DNA of 64,000 nt from positions 62,001-126,000 of the forward strand of contig NZ_CP029822.1 of the NCBI RefSeq assembly GCF_003991975.1, read 5' to 3'. This document shows, one piece after another, positions 14,672-23,494 of this stretch; positions within the stretch are counted from its first letter, which is position 1, and each line of letters begins with the position of its first letter. The DNA is from Entomomonas moraniae. GTDB taxonomy: Bacteria; Pseudomonadota; Gammaproteobacteria; Pseudomonadales; Pseudomonadaceae. The translations under genes and the position numbers were made by a program. The notes under the pieces were generated by a model that was not told the DNA's origin, did no database searches, and was given only the letters and a program-made list of their open reading frames with translations.

Positions 14672-15503
14672 ACTAGACGAACACGGCGGTGATGGTGGTA
14701 CTGGTTCACCTAATGAACCTAATTCTATTTTAGCTGGTGGTGGCTTTAAGAATGAAGAAAAACCACTTGTAAACGATGAAAACAAGGAAGAAGGCAAAGA
14801 AGAAAAGCAAGGTAGTGATGGCTATGATTGGTTGCCTGAAAAGTTCAGAGTTCAAACAAGCGACGGTTTAGAGCTTGACTTAAAAGCCTCTGCTGAAAAA
14901 ATGGCAGCTTCTTATGATGGTTTATCCAAGCGAATGGGAACAGGGGATATTCCACCTAAAAGCGCTGACGAATACGACCTAAAAATCGAATCAGAAACGT
15001 TAAATTTTGATGACTTTAAGAAAGATCCAGAAAACCATGCCTTTTTAAGCAAGGCCCATGAGCAAGGCATGACCTCTAAACAAGTCGAGTTTGTTTTAAA
15101 TGAGTACGCAAGGGTAATGCCAGCGGCTTTTGATAAATTCAAAGGGCTAACCATTGAGCAAGCACAAGCCGAGTTAACCGAAACATGGAAAAGCGAAGCC
15201 GATTTTAAAAGTAATATCAAAGATGCGTTCACTGCCTTTAATAAATACGCTTCGCCTGAGGACAAAGGAAAGATAGACGAAATAGGCAATAATCCTATCG
15301 TCATTCGGTTGCTGGCTAATATGGGTAAAGGACTAAGGGAGGACGCACCACCAGCTAAGAATACAGGGCTAGAGCCTGATAATGTAGCAAAGATCATGAT
15401 ATCAGATGCGTATCGAGACCCTAGACACCCAGACTATAAAGAAGCACAAAGAAAAGTGAGGGAGTATTATCAAAGTAAGCATGGCAGTCAGCAGATTAGT
15501 TAA
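14640..15503 (+). CDS. Capsid scaffolding protein
   Basis: The gene lies between portal and capsid, where scaffolds are found. The product is acidic, with a Gly/Asn/Glu-rich disordered N-terminus, the conserved-type GYDWLPEKFR motif near 61-70, a PPKSADEYDL stretch and helical coils after that. Alternative starts at 14649 and 14664 exist; GGAG about 9 bases before 14640 favours the longest. A Rho-independent terminator follows at once, which is odd inside a late operon. Confidence 0.8.
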   Translation: MFKMKHLLMNELDEHGGDGGTGSPNEPNSILAGGGFKNEEKPLVNDENKEEGKEEKQGSDGYDWLPEKFRVQTSDGLELDLKASAEKMAASYDGLSKRMGTGDIPPKSADEYDLKIESETLNFDDFKKDPENHAFLSKAHEQGMTSKQVEFVLNEYARVMPAAFDKFKGLTIEQAQAELTETWKSEADFKSNIKDAFTAFNKYASPEDKGKIDEIGNNPIVIRLLANMGKGLREDAPPAKNTGLEPDNVAKIMISDAYRDPRHPDYKEAQRKVREYYQSKHGSQQIS

Positions 15504-15511
15504 GAGAAAAG

Positions 15512-15534
15512 GCCGCTTATTTAGCGGCTTTTTA
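15512..15534 (+). terminator. Rho-independent terminator after the scaffold gene
   Basis: GCCGCT (15512-15517) pairs with AGCGGC (15523-15528) around TATTT, followed by TTTTTA. It would stop late transcription before the capsid gene unless there is antitermination or a new promoter. Confidence 0.8.
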
Positions 15535-15609
15535 TGCCTGAGCAAAAAGAATTAAGGTAACTAAATCCTTAAAATTGAATCTCAATAAAACAATAAGGAG
15601 ATTTATATA

Positions 15610-15969
15610 ATGGCTTTAACACAAGAAGAAATTGAAAATACTCGGTCGTTAATAGAAAAAATTTGGGGTAAGCAAATTGCTAGTACTATTGTAATGAATG
15701 ATGATGTTGTCACTGTTACTAGTTTCGCATATGAAGCAGCAATAAAAAAGTCACAAGTTTTATACGATATGACTAAATTTGTTGTAGAACAGTCAATAAG
15801 CTTGGTAGGAATTTTAGGTAAAGGAATTATTGCTAAAGTTTTCGGTAAAACAATTATAAACAATTTTCCTCCATTAACCCAACCATTACAAGCAACAATT
15901 AATACTGTAGCAGCTCAATACCGTACACCACTAATGATGGCCGCTAGTGGTCTTGGTGTGTGGATTTGA
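15610..15969 (+). CDS. Accessory protein inserted between scaffold and capsid, 119 aa
   Basis: An AAGGAG site precedes the ATG. The C-terminal half has two moderately hydrophobic, glycine-containing segments (SLVGILGKGIIAKVFG and LMMAASGLGVWI), so membrane contact is possible. It lies between the scaffold terminator and another accessory gene, an unusual place in T7-like cassettes, and is more AT-rich than the structural genes. I do not recognise it. Confidence 0.55.
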   Translation: MALTQEEIENTRSLIEKIWGKQIASTIVMNDDVVTVTSFAYEAAIKKSQVLYDMTKFVVEQSISLVGILGKGIIAKVFGKTIINNFPPLTQPLQATINTVAAQYRTPLMMAASGLGVWI

Positions 15970-16005
15970 TATAAAAATATTTATAAATTTATAAGGAAGG
16001 TTTAA

Positions 16006-16365
16006 ATGAAATTTGAATTTGTAAAATCAACACACACAAATAGCTTACCCATGTATGTAGCACAAGATTATCTTCAGGATGTAACACCTAAGAGTCGCGA
16101 TGGTAGAAGTTTCTTACATACTATTTATCGAACAGGTGGCTCAGCGACTGAAACGCCTGAAACAATTAATAGTCGATTAGCTGAGTTAGGAAAAAGAAAC
16201 TTGCTCACCTTAACTCAAATTAATGGTGAGCAAGTTGAGATTTGTGTTCCATCTATTATGATGTTGGTTGGAGTTCCTCACGGAACAACTATTCATGGGG
16301 TTATAGACTCATATAATGTAAGAGAAAAACCAGATGAGATCTATAACTTAATTCAACAGCTGTAG
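16006..16365 (+). CDS. Accessory protein, second in the scaffold-capsid insertion, 119 aa
   Basis: This gene has a strong AAGGAAGG ribosome site and follows the previous one by 36 bases, so they form a pair. The product is soluble, with a predicted mixed fold (SRLAELGKRNLLTLTQINGEQVEI in the middle) and no signal peptide. It is followed by its own terminator. A paired accessory cassette with terminators at both ends fits a moron. Function unknown. Confidence 0.55.
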   Translation: MKFEFVKSTHTNSLPMYVAQDYLQDVTPKSRDGRSFLHTIYRTGGSATETPETINSRLAELGKRNLLTLTQINGEQVEICVPSIMMLVGVPHGTTIHGVIDSYNVREKPDEIYNLIQQL

Positions 16366-16381
16366 GTTATTTAAATATAAG

Positions 16382-16409
16382 CCCCTTTCAGTAATGATAG
16401 GGGGTTTTT
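16382..16409 (+). terminator. Rho-independent terminator closing the accessory pair
   Basis: CCCCT (16382-16386) pairs with AGGGG (16399-16403) and is followed by G and five T. Together with the terminator at 15512 it isolates the two accessory genes from the late operon. Confidence 0.65.
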
Positions 16410-16427
16410 ATGTCCACCTAAAAATAA

Positions 16428-16442
16428 TCGGAAACTCGGAAA
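16428..16442 (+). promoter_or_regulatory. Prophage element TCGGAAACTCGGAAA upstream of capsid (R4)
   Basis: Exact copy of the 15-base core. It lies in the 230-base non-coding stretch 16366-16595 before the capsid gene. The rest of that stretch (16455-16560) is relatively GC-rich for this region and not coding. A new late promoter is needed here because of the two upstream terminators, which makes this element a candidate part of it. Confidence 0.55.
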
Positions 16443-16595
16443 AATAATAATAAATAATAGCCGAGCAGCCCCAATACTGGCACAGGGATAACTGCATTAG
16501 CCCGTTAATCTAAGCCCGAAAGGTTAATGAACTAGTGGCCTGTAACTCAGATAACCACGCATATCAAGGGTAATTATTATTTATAGGTTATTGAT

Positions 16596-17498
16596 ATGCC
16601 AACCCAAGACTTTACTACTAATAAGACTGCAATTACTGCAGGCTTTGTTCAACAATTTCACGATACCTTTGAAATCGAAAGCCAACAAAAGGAATCGCGC
16701 TTTGCGCAAGCGGTGGTTAACCGCGGCAAGATCAAAGGTTATTCTTACACCGTTAACGACATGGCTGCTTTAGAAATGGAGCAAGTTACAGGTCGTTTTG
16801 AGGACACTAAATGGAGTGTACCCGAAGCTGGATCACGCTTAGTGACGATGGCGGATTATGGATTACATGTACCGATTGAGCCGCGTGATTTACCTAAGTT
16901 GTTAGCCGAGCCACAAGGGACGTATATGTCGAACTTAGTAGCGGCAAATAATCGCTTAAAAGATAAAGTGATTTATCGCGGCTTGCTCGACAGTATTCAG
17001 CGTAAAACGGAAAACTTAGGGGCGTATTCTTCGGTTTCTTTGCCTGCTAACCAAAAAATTCTTGCAGGTGGTACAGGGATTACAAAGGCAAAAATCATTA
17101 AAGCCAAAGCCCTTTTTCGTAAAAACGAGTGTGACGAAAAAATGGGCGAAAAACTATTTCTTGCTTACAACGCGGAAATGTTAGAAACCATTCTAAATGA
17201 CACCACATTAACCAGTGCAGACTTCTTAAAAGTTGAAATGCTACAAGATGGTGCGATTGCGACTAACTGGCTTGGCTTTACTTGGGTACCTTACGAAGCA
17301 TTAGACATAACAGGCACTACAGCAACTACCGTGGCGTGGTGTTCTAGTGCTGCTCACTTTGGTACAGGCTACGACTACGAGGTCGATATTGGTGTTCGCC
17401 GTGATAAAAACAACGCAATTCAAATCTCTGTTAAATCGTCTTATGGCGCAGGTAGAGCCAATGAGAAGAAAGTGGTTACTGTAGAGTTTGAAGTGTAA
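16596..17498 (+). CDS. Major capsid protein
   Basis: This is the 300-aa coat protein of BPP-1-like podoviruses, in the expected place after the scaffold. Landmarks are the GFVQQFHDTFEIESQQKESRF region near 16-36, GSRLVTMADYGLHVPIEPRD near 80-100 and the C-terminal DYEVDIGVRRDKNNAIQISVKSSYGAGR, which looks like the late beta-rich domain. AGG lies about 6 bases before the ATG. It has its own leader separated by terminators from the scaffold gene, so its level may be set independently. Confidence 0.85.
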   Translation: MPTQDFTTNKTAITAGFVQQFHDTFEIESQQKESRFAQAVVNRGKIKGYSYTVNDMAALEMEQVTGRFEDTKWSVPEAGSRLVTMADYGLHVPIEPRDLPKLLAEPQGTYMSNLVAANNRLKDKVIYRGLLDSIQRKTENLGAYSSVSLPANQKILAGGTGITKAKIIKAKALFRKNECDEKMGEKLFLAYNAEMLETILNDTTLTSADFLKVEMLQDGAIATNWLGFTWVPYEALDITGTTATTVAWCSSAAHFGTGYDYEVDIGVRRDKNNAIQISVKSSYGAGRANEKKVVTVEFEV

Positions 17499-17541
17499 TT
17501 GTTCTACTTGGGGCGCTTGCGCCCCTGTCTAAGAGGTTATT

Positions 17542-18117
17542 ATGTCAACGTCAAACTCACCTGTTTCGATTTGTTCTAATGCGCTCCTAAAACTAGGGGC
17601 GCAATCTATTAGTGACTTTACCGAAAACACCGATAGAGCAAAGCTAGTAGCTAACATTTACCCCAGTATTCGGGATGATCTATTAAGGGAACATGTTTGG
17701 AAGTTTGCTATTAAGCGAATGTTATTAGCGCCTGATGCAGGTAGGCCAGCGTTTGGCTATACCCATGCTTATACGTTGCCAGCCGATTTTTTAAAAGCTA
17801 TTACTATTAACGAACACTATTACCCTGATTACACCATCGAAAACGGCAAGATACTTACCAATGCTAACAGCGTTCAGCTTCGCTATGTCTATCAAAACGA
17901 AGATGTCACCACTTACGATGCTACCTTTATCAAGTTATTAACGTTAGCCATTAAAGCCGACATAGCCTATTCAGTCACTCAATCAACTAGTTTAGCTGAA
18001 GCGGCCAAGCAAGAGTTCATTTATGAATTACGTAAAGCTAAAGCGATTGATGGTCAACAAGTACCCCCTGAAACATTAGGCGTTTCAACATTACTAGAGG
18101 ATAGATTACTTGGCTAA
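17542..18117 (+). CDS. Tail tubular protein A (T7 gp11-like)
   Basis: This protein forms the ring that joins the portal to the tail nozzle. The start SPVSICSNALLKLGAQSISDF and the following YPSIRDDLLREHVWKFAIKR are classic for gp11 and related adaptors. At 191 aa the length is normal. An AGAGG site precedes the ATG. Its 3' end overlaps the next gene by 8 bases. Confidence 0.92.
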   Translation: MSTSNSPVSICSNALLKLGAQSISDFTENTDRAKLVANIYPSIRDDLLREHVWKFAIKRMLLAPDAGRPAFGYTHAYTLPADFLKAITINEHYYPDYTIENGKILTNANSVQLRYVYQNEDVTTYDATFIKLLTLAIKADIAYSVTQSTSLAEAAKQEFIYELRKAKAIDGQQVPPETLGVSTLLEDRLLG

Positions 18118-20299
18118 AATTTCCTATATTCAAACCAACTTCACGGCAGGCGAATTATCCCCTCGTATGTTGGGGCGTGTTGATGTGTCTCGCTATCAAA
18201 ATGGTGTTAAGCGTCTTGAAAATGCAGTAATTGCCGTACAAGGTGGCGTTATGCGTACGTGGGGAACGGAATTTATTGCCGAAGTGAAAGACAGCGATAA
18301 ACAAACCCGTTTAATTCCTTATATATTCAACCGTGAGCAAGCCTATATTGTTGAGTTCGGGCATAAATATTGCGCTATTTTTAAAGATGGAGACCTTACT
18401 GCAGAAATCGAAAGCCCCTACACCGAAGCCATGCTATTTAATATCAACTATGTGCAGGGCGCTGATACGATGTTTTTAGCACATTCCGATATACCGATTC
18501 ACCGTTTACGCCGTGTTTCTGATAGTGAATGGACATTAGCCGAAGCGCCTTTTATTGTTAAACCTTACGACGAAATGGGCGAGTACCCCGATGTTGAATT
18601 AACGTTAAGCACTACACTAAAAGGCGAAGCTACCGCCACTTTAACCAATACAACAAATTTTAGCTGGTTAGCGGCTGATTTAGGGCGCACCCTGTCTTGT
18701 GGTACTGGTATTGCAGAGATTACAGCAATCACTAATGCTAGCGTAGTGAAAGTTAATATTATTACGCATTTTAAAGAGAATAAATTAGCGGCTAAAACTT
18801 GGCATTTAGAGGGTACCCCATTAACTACCATTAAGCCCACCAATGGTACCGAGGGGCAGTCACCCGAAAAAGAAATAATGATAGGTGATACCGTTACTTT
18901 AACCTTAGGCTTAGCAGGGTTTAGAGCGTCCGATAAAGGCAAGTACATTAAATTCAATAAAGGATTATACGAAATTACGACCATCAACAGTGCTACAGTC
19001 GCTAAAAGTGAATGTAAAACTGCCCCTACGTCCAAGGCTTCGGCGGTGTCTTGGGGTTGGTCGTTAATGTCGAGTATATGGAGTGATCAATTTGGTTATC
19101 CTTGCGCTGTTACATTACACAACCAACGGTTATTTTGTGGCGGTACCAAAGAAAGACCTCAAACGATTTGGATGAGTCGAACCGCTGAGTATTTAAACTT
19201 TCAGTTATCAACCGAAGATGACGACGCGGCAGCCTTTACGATGTCGTCTGACCAGATCAATCCGATTGTTCATTTGACCCAAACAGAAACGCCGATTGTT
19301 TTAACCTATGGCGGCGAGTTTTCATTAAGTGGATCAGCCACCAAAGCCGCCATTACGCCTACCAATATCGACATTAAAAATAACTCCTCTTACGGTTGTA
19401 ATGGGGTTAAGCCTGCCCGAGTAGGGAATGAACTATTTTACTTACAGCGCGCCTCTAAAAAACTCTATGCAATGGGGTTTAATGCAGCAGCAGATACCTT
19501 TGTATCGCAAGATGTAACGACGCTTTCAGAACATATTACCCAAACAGGTATTGTTGATATGGCTTATCAGCAAGAACCCGACTCAATTCTATGGTTAGTC
19601 CGTAAAGATGGGCAATTAGCGACCTTAACTATTAACACCGATCAAGAAGTGATTGGCTGGTCGCGTCAATTAACGGCTGGTGTTTATGAGTCGGTCGCTA
19701 CTATACCGAGTGTTGATGGTTCTATTGATGAAGTCTGGACGATTGTAAAACGAGAAATAAACGGTCAATTCGTGCGCTATATCGAACGCTTTAAAGAGGG
19801 AGTTTATAGCCACTGCTCAGCCCTGTTTCAATTTGATGAGGGTACTAATACGTTAACAGGTTTAACCCATTTAGAGGGCTGTACAGTTGATGTAGTCGCT
19901 GACGATGTGGTTATGCAACAACGTACAGTAAAAAACGGAACGATTACACTCGAAAGAAAAGCCAAGCAAATTATCGTGGGCTTGCCTTATACCACCGAAA
20001 TAGAACTATTACCGATTGAAATACAGGGCGGTTTAGGATCCTTGCAAGGTTCACCGAATCGCAGTGGCGAGTTAGTTTTAAGGGTACTCAATACTTCAGG
20101 TTGTAAGATCAATGATGAGGTCGTTACCTTTAGGGAATTAGGTAAAGGAGTCCTAGACGAGCCGCCTATCAAGTTCACAGGAGATAAAGCCGTGTATCGG
20201 CAAGGCTGGGATAGACCTATTGTGATTCAACAACAGCAACCTATGCCATTTCAATTATTAGCAGCTATTAGCAAAATCACGGTGAATAGCAATGGTTAA
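18110..20299 (+). CDS. Tail tubular protein B (T7 gp12-like nozzle)
   Basis: This is the large tail nozzle protein, 729 aa. The N-terminus (FTAGELSPRMLGRVDVSRYQNGVKRLENAVIAVQGGVMRTWGTEFI) is diagnostic. The rest is beta-rich, with a later GGEFSLSG and PARVGNELFYLQRASKKLYAMGF propeller-like region. The start codon is TTG at 18110, supported by AGAGGA and by the overlap with tail tube A. The downstream acetyltransferase overlaps its end by 8 bases. Confidence 0.93.
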   Translation: MAKISYIQTNFTAGELSPRMLGRVDVSRYQNGVKRLENAVIAVQGGVMRTWGTEFIAEVKDSDKQTRLIPYIFNREQAYIVEFGHKYCAIFKDGDLTAEIESPYTEAMLFNINYVQGADTMFLAHSDIPIHRLRRVSDSEWTLAEAPFIVKPYDEMGEYPDVELTLSTTLKGEATATLTNTTNFSWLAADLGRTLSCGTGIAEITAITNASVVKVNIITHFKENKLAAKTWHLEGTPLTTIKPTNGTEGQSPEKEIMIGDTVTLTLGLAGFRASDKGKYIKFNKGLYEITTINSATVAKSECKTAPTSKASAVSWGWSLMSSIWSDQFGYPCAVTLHNQRLFCGGTKERPQTIWMSRTAEYLNFQLSTEDDDAAAFTMSSDQINPIVHLTQTETPIVLTYGGEFSLSGSATKAAITPTNIDIKNNSSYGCNGVKPARVGNELFYLQRASKKLYAMGFNAAADTFVSQDVTTLSEHITQTGIVDMAYQQEPDSILWLVRKDGQLATLTINTDQEVIGWSRQLTAGVYESVATIPSVDGSIDEVWTIVKREINGQFVRYIERFKEGVYSHCSALFQFDEGTNTLTGLTHLEGCTVDVVADDVVMQQRTVKNGTITLERKAKQIIVGLPYTTEIELLPIEIQGGLGSLQGSPNRSGELVLRVLNTSGCKINDEVVTFRELGKGVLDEPPIKFTGDKAVYRQGWDRPIVIQQQQPMPFQLLAAISKITVNSNG

Positions 20300-20762
20300 G
20301 ATTAGACAGGCTTCAACAGTTAAAGACATTCAACAAATCATTATCTTGTGTAAAGCATTGCACAATGAAAGCGATTACTACCGATTACAACCATTCGATA
20401 AAGAGCAGTTAGAAGAAAGTTTAAGCAACGTAGTATTTAGTGAATATGGCCTTGCGTTGTTGGCGATAGATCACAATGAAGTTGTGGGTTTCTTTATTGG
20501 CGGACTGACTTACGGATTATTCAATAAAGAGTTAATTGCTTTTGATTATTCGGTGTATATGGTACCTACAAAACGCAATACCAGAATTGCTATGCAGCTT
20601 ATCAAAGCGTTTGAAAAGTGGGCCATTGATAAAGGCGCTAATCGTTTTAGAGTAGGAACAACCACGGATATTCATAGCGATAAAACCAGTCGTTTCTATG
20701 AATTTTTAGGCTTTAAAGCCTGCGGTGTTTCTTTTGAAAAGGTATTTAATCATGGGTGTTGA
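20292..20762 (+). CDS. GNAT family N-acetyltransferase
   Basis: This enzyme of about 156 aa has the GNAT fold: LALLAIDHNEVVGFFIGG, the YMVPTKRNTRIAMQLIKAFEKWA acetyl-CoA loop region and a final FYEFLGFKACGVSFEK. Such genes occur at this place in several podovirus cassettes. The substrate is unknown; modification of a host or virion protein is possible. It overlaps both neighbours, so it is a fixed part of the structural operon. Confidence 0.85.
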   Translation: MVKIRQASTVKDIQQIIILCKALHNESDYYRLQPFDKEQLEESLSNVVFSEYGLALLAIDHNEVVGFFIGGLTYGLFNKELIAFDYSVYMVPTKRNTRIAMQLIKAFEKWAIDKGANRFRVGTTTDIHSDKTSRFYEFLGFKACGVSFEKVFNHGC

Positions 20763-21306
20763 GACGGCGTTAATTGTAGGAGGTGCCGCCATGAGTGCGG
20801 CTGGTTCTGTTTCTTCTGGTAAAAATGCTAAGGCTTGGGGTAAATACCAGCAAAAGCAAGCGCAAGCGGATGCGGCGGCGCAAATAGGCGCTGGAAAGGT
20901 GGAAGCTAATAATATTCGAGATCAGGGCGCTATACAACATAGCCAAGCTGTAGCAGCAACCGCGGCTAATGGGGTTGTTGTGGGGCAAGATACTGCGGCA
21001 GATATTGAGAAACGTATTGATTCACGTACTGAGTATGACGCACAGATTACCCAGTACAACGCACAAGACGCGGCTAATCGTATTTTAGCCGAGGGAGAGG
21101 CCGCCAATCTTCGAGGACAGCAAGAGTATCAAGCGAGCAAAGTGCAGGCGGTCGGCTCTTTATTGGGTGGTGCGGCTTCGGTGGCTGGTAAATGGTCTAC
21201 CAGTGGAAAAGCCAAAACGCCGACTGTAGAGGATAGAAGCACCAAGGCGACCCCCTCAAGCGGCTACTTAATTAACAGCAATAAAAAACCATTTGGATTT
21301 TATTAA
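20752..21306 (+). CDS. Internal virion protein (gp14-like), 184 aa
   Basis: The ATG at 20752 overlaps the end of the acetyltransferase gene. The product begins MGVETALIVGGAAMSAAGSV, a glycine/alanine hydrophobic segment, and then is helical and rich in Ala, Gln and Lys. In T7-like order the gene after the nozzle codes for a small internal core protein that enters the host envelope, which suits this composition. The same MGVETALI start occurs at 12546. Confidence 0.7.
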   Translation: MGVETALIVGGAAMSAAGSVSSGKNAKAWGKYQQKQAQADAAAQIGAGKVEANNIRDQGAIQHSQAVAATAANGVVVGQDTAADIEKRIDSRTEYDAQITQYNAQDAANRILAEGEAANLRGQQEYQASKVQAVGSLLGGAASVAGKWSTSGKAKTPTVEDRSTKATPSSGYLINSNKKPFGFY

Positions 21307-21317
21307 TAGGTGACTTT

Positions 21318-23483
21318 ATGCCAGTAATACCTAAGGGTGATAATTTTGGAAATGCTCAAATAAGGGTAGGGCGCACTAACTTACAAGGCGATAACGGGGC
21401 GGTTGGTCGTGCGATGGCTGGTTTAGGCCGTGAGGTGATGGGGGTAGGGCTAAAGCTTCAGCAAGAAAAAGAGCAAAAAAGAAAATCATTAAACCGCGTC
21501 AGCATGGCTAATGGCGCAATGGAGTATCAACAACAAGTTAATGAAGTCTTAAAAAATGTAAACGAGCAAGTTAATAGTGGTCAATTACCACCAGAAAAAG
21601 CAAGGCAGAAAACACAAGAATTAATTAGCAATATTGATACACAAGCGTTTAGGCCAAATGACTTAGATGAGGAAGAGTCTGCAGTATGGGGCTTGAATAT
21701 CAATAAAATTAATAACGGTGCCGATTTAGAAGCGACGGGAGTTGAAGAAAAGGGCGTAAAACTCAAAGCGCAAACTGATATAAATAAATTGATCACCAAT
21801 GCTAAAGCGAATAATTATAATCCTGAACAAGTACAGCAAATGCTTAACAGTGAGGATGTTAAAAAAACAGGTACTTTAGTGTGGGGCTTAGCATCACAGG
21901 AGAACTTAAAGAGTCTAGGTCGTAGCTATACGACGGATTATCTTCAAAATGAAATTACTACAGCTGCCGATAAAGGGGATTACAAAGCATTAAAGAAAAT
22001 TAAAAGCGATATTCAAAATCAAGAATATCATAAAGATTGGGTGCTTTCTGATGATAGAGTTAGATTGATACACGGTACCAACTCTGCGATGAAAAGATTA
22101 GAGTCAGAGTGGAAAGCGGCACAGGCTGAAAGCTTAGTAAATTTGCAATATAAAATACAAGATGATTCAGCAAAAATTGAAGCTGGGCTTGATGTACCAG
22201 ATCCATTAACCGAAGATCAAATAAAAGCAGCTAGACCTAGTAATCCAGCAGCTAGAGAGCGGTTTGATAGACAGATTCAAAGCTATAGAGAAACCTTGCA
22301 ATTACAGCCTGTTTTAGTGGATGTCGTGAGGGGTACGCCAAAGGAAGCGCTGACAGCCATTAATTCTATTAAACCAAATGCAAACGATGAAAATTTTGCG
22401 CTTAAACAGCAGCGCTATAACTTCGTTATGTCTAGATATCAACAAACATTACAAGCCAGAGAGAAAGACCCAGCGGGCTGGTTGGTACAAAATAATGAAT
22501 CAGTACAAAAAGCTTTCCAAGCTTATACGGAAGACTCTGCTAATGGAGCCGCGTTTGCTACTGCCGTAGAGGCACAAAAGCAAATTTACGGAATTTCAAG
22601 TGATAAGTTATTGCCTGAGAACGTTAATAATGCACTTATAAAGCAAATAGAAAAGAATCCGACAGTAAGCAATATAAGATCTATCAGTGCTAGTTTTGGA
22701 CAGTATGCGCCTAAAATACTAGGGCAAATACAAAGTAAAGGGGGAGATGCTATTGCAGTTGCTGTAGGGCTAGAAGATGAGCAGGCATCAGATCTTTTAT
22801 TAAAACATAAAGATATTCCAATTAAGGATATTGCTAAAACAATTAGCAAGACAGATTACGATATTGCAATAAAAGGACTGTCAGACAATATCAGTGCCGC
22901 TCGTACTTCATTTGCTATGCAGCCTGACGGATTAAAACCCTTTTCTGCTATTAATTCACAATTAGAAAAGTTAGCCGTAATTTATACAACAAAAGGAATG
23001 TCACCTGCAGAAGCGGCTAAAAAAGCAGCGGAAAGCATTAACAATCAATATGATTTTAATGATACGTGGCGAGTTCCAAAACATTTAAATTTAAACTCGT
23101 CTGATATAGAAGATGGCGCGGCGTATTATGTAAAAACTCTAAAAACAAATTATATTTCGCCTTTTAGCGGTGATAATCGTTTAGGTAATGCGGTTTTATT
23201 AAAACAAACACTGTCGAGAATACAGAGTAACGCTGAGTTTATAACAAACAAAGATGAAACAGGTTTAATTTTAACGGTTGATGGTATTCCTGTAAGGGAT
23301 GACAAAGGAAATTTAATTGATATTTCTTATACAAGCTTATCAATAATGGGTAGAGAGCATAGAAGCAATTGGCGTATTGATGCTAGAGCAGAGCAAAGTA
23401 AATTCCTAGCTAAGAAAACAACGCAAGAAGAAAAAGATGCAGTTTTTTATAAAGCTCTTGAAGCATCCTTGTACACACCTTAA
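21318..23483 (+). CDS. Internal virion protein (gp15-like position), 721 aa
   Basis: This is a long, mainly helical protein with no signal peptide. Residues 1-60 hold a glycine-rich start followed by a long charged helix (LKLQQEKEQKRKSLNRVSMANG). I saw no lysozyme or transglycosylase motif. Its position after the small core protein and before two other large proteins matches T7 gp15, a part of the ejected DNA-delivery channel. Function inferred from order. Confidence 0.7.
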   Translation: MPVIPKGDNFGNAQIRVGRTNLQGDNGAVGRAMAGLGREVMGVGLKLQQEKEQKRKSLNRVSMANGAMEYQQQVNEVLKNVNEQVNSGQLPPEKARQKTQELISNIDTQAFRPNDLDEEESAVWGLNINKINNGADLEATGVEEKGVKLKAQTDINKLITNAKANNYNPEQVQQMLNSEDVKKTGTLVWGLASQENLKSLGRSYTTDYLQNEITTAADKGDYKALKKIKSDIQNQEYHKDWVLSDDRVRLIHGTNSAMKRLESEWKAAQAESLVNLQYKIQDDSAKIEAGLDVPDPLTEDQIKAARPSNPAARERFDRQIQSYRETLQLQPVLVDVVRGTPKEALTAINSIKPNANDENFALKQQRYNFVMSRYQQTLQAREKDPAGWLVQNNESVQKAFQAYTEDSANGAAFATAVEAQKQIYGISSDKLLPENVNNALIKQIEKNPTVSNIRSISASFGQYAPKILGQIQSKGGDAIAVAVGLEDEQASDLLLKHKDIPIKDIAKTISKTDYDIAIKGLSDNISAARTSFAMQPDGLKPFSAINSQLEKLAVIYTTKGMSPAEAAKKAAESINNQYDFNDTWRVPKHLNLNSSDIEDGAAYYVKTLKTNYISPFSGDNRLGNAVLLKQTLSRIQSNAEFITNKDETGLILTVDGIPVRDDKGNLIDISYTSLSIMGREHRSNWRIDARAEQSKFLAKKTTQEEKDAVFYKALEASLYTP

Positions 23484-23494
23484 AGGGAGGAAGT

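Noticed and set aside
14912-15397. 161-codon minus-strand ORF within the scaffold gene
   Set aside because: Ser/Leu-rich shadow of a well-supported scaffold gene; no ribosome site.
16455-16560. Resemblance of the capsid leader to a ribosomal RNA segment (CAGGGATAACTG)
   Set aside because: Only a dozen bases are alike and the rest does not follow 23S rRNA; probably chance.
18565-19035. 156-codon minus-strand ORF within tail tube B
   Set aside because: Shadow frame; the plus strand has clear family features throughout.
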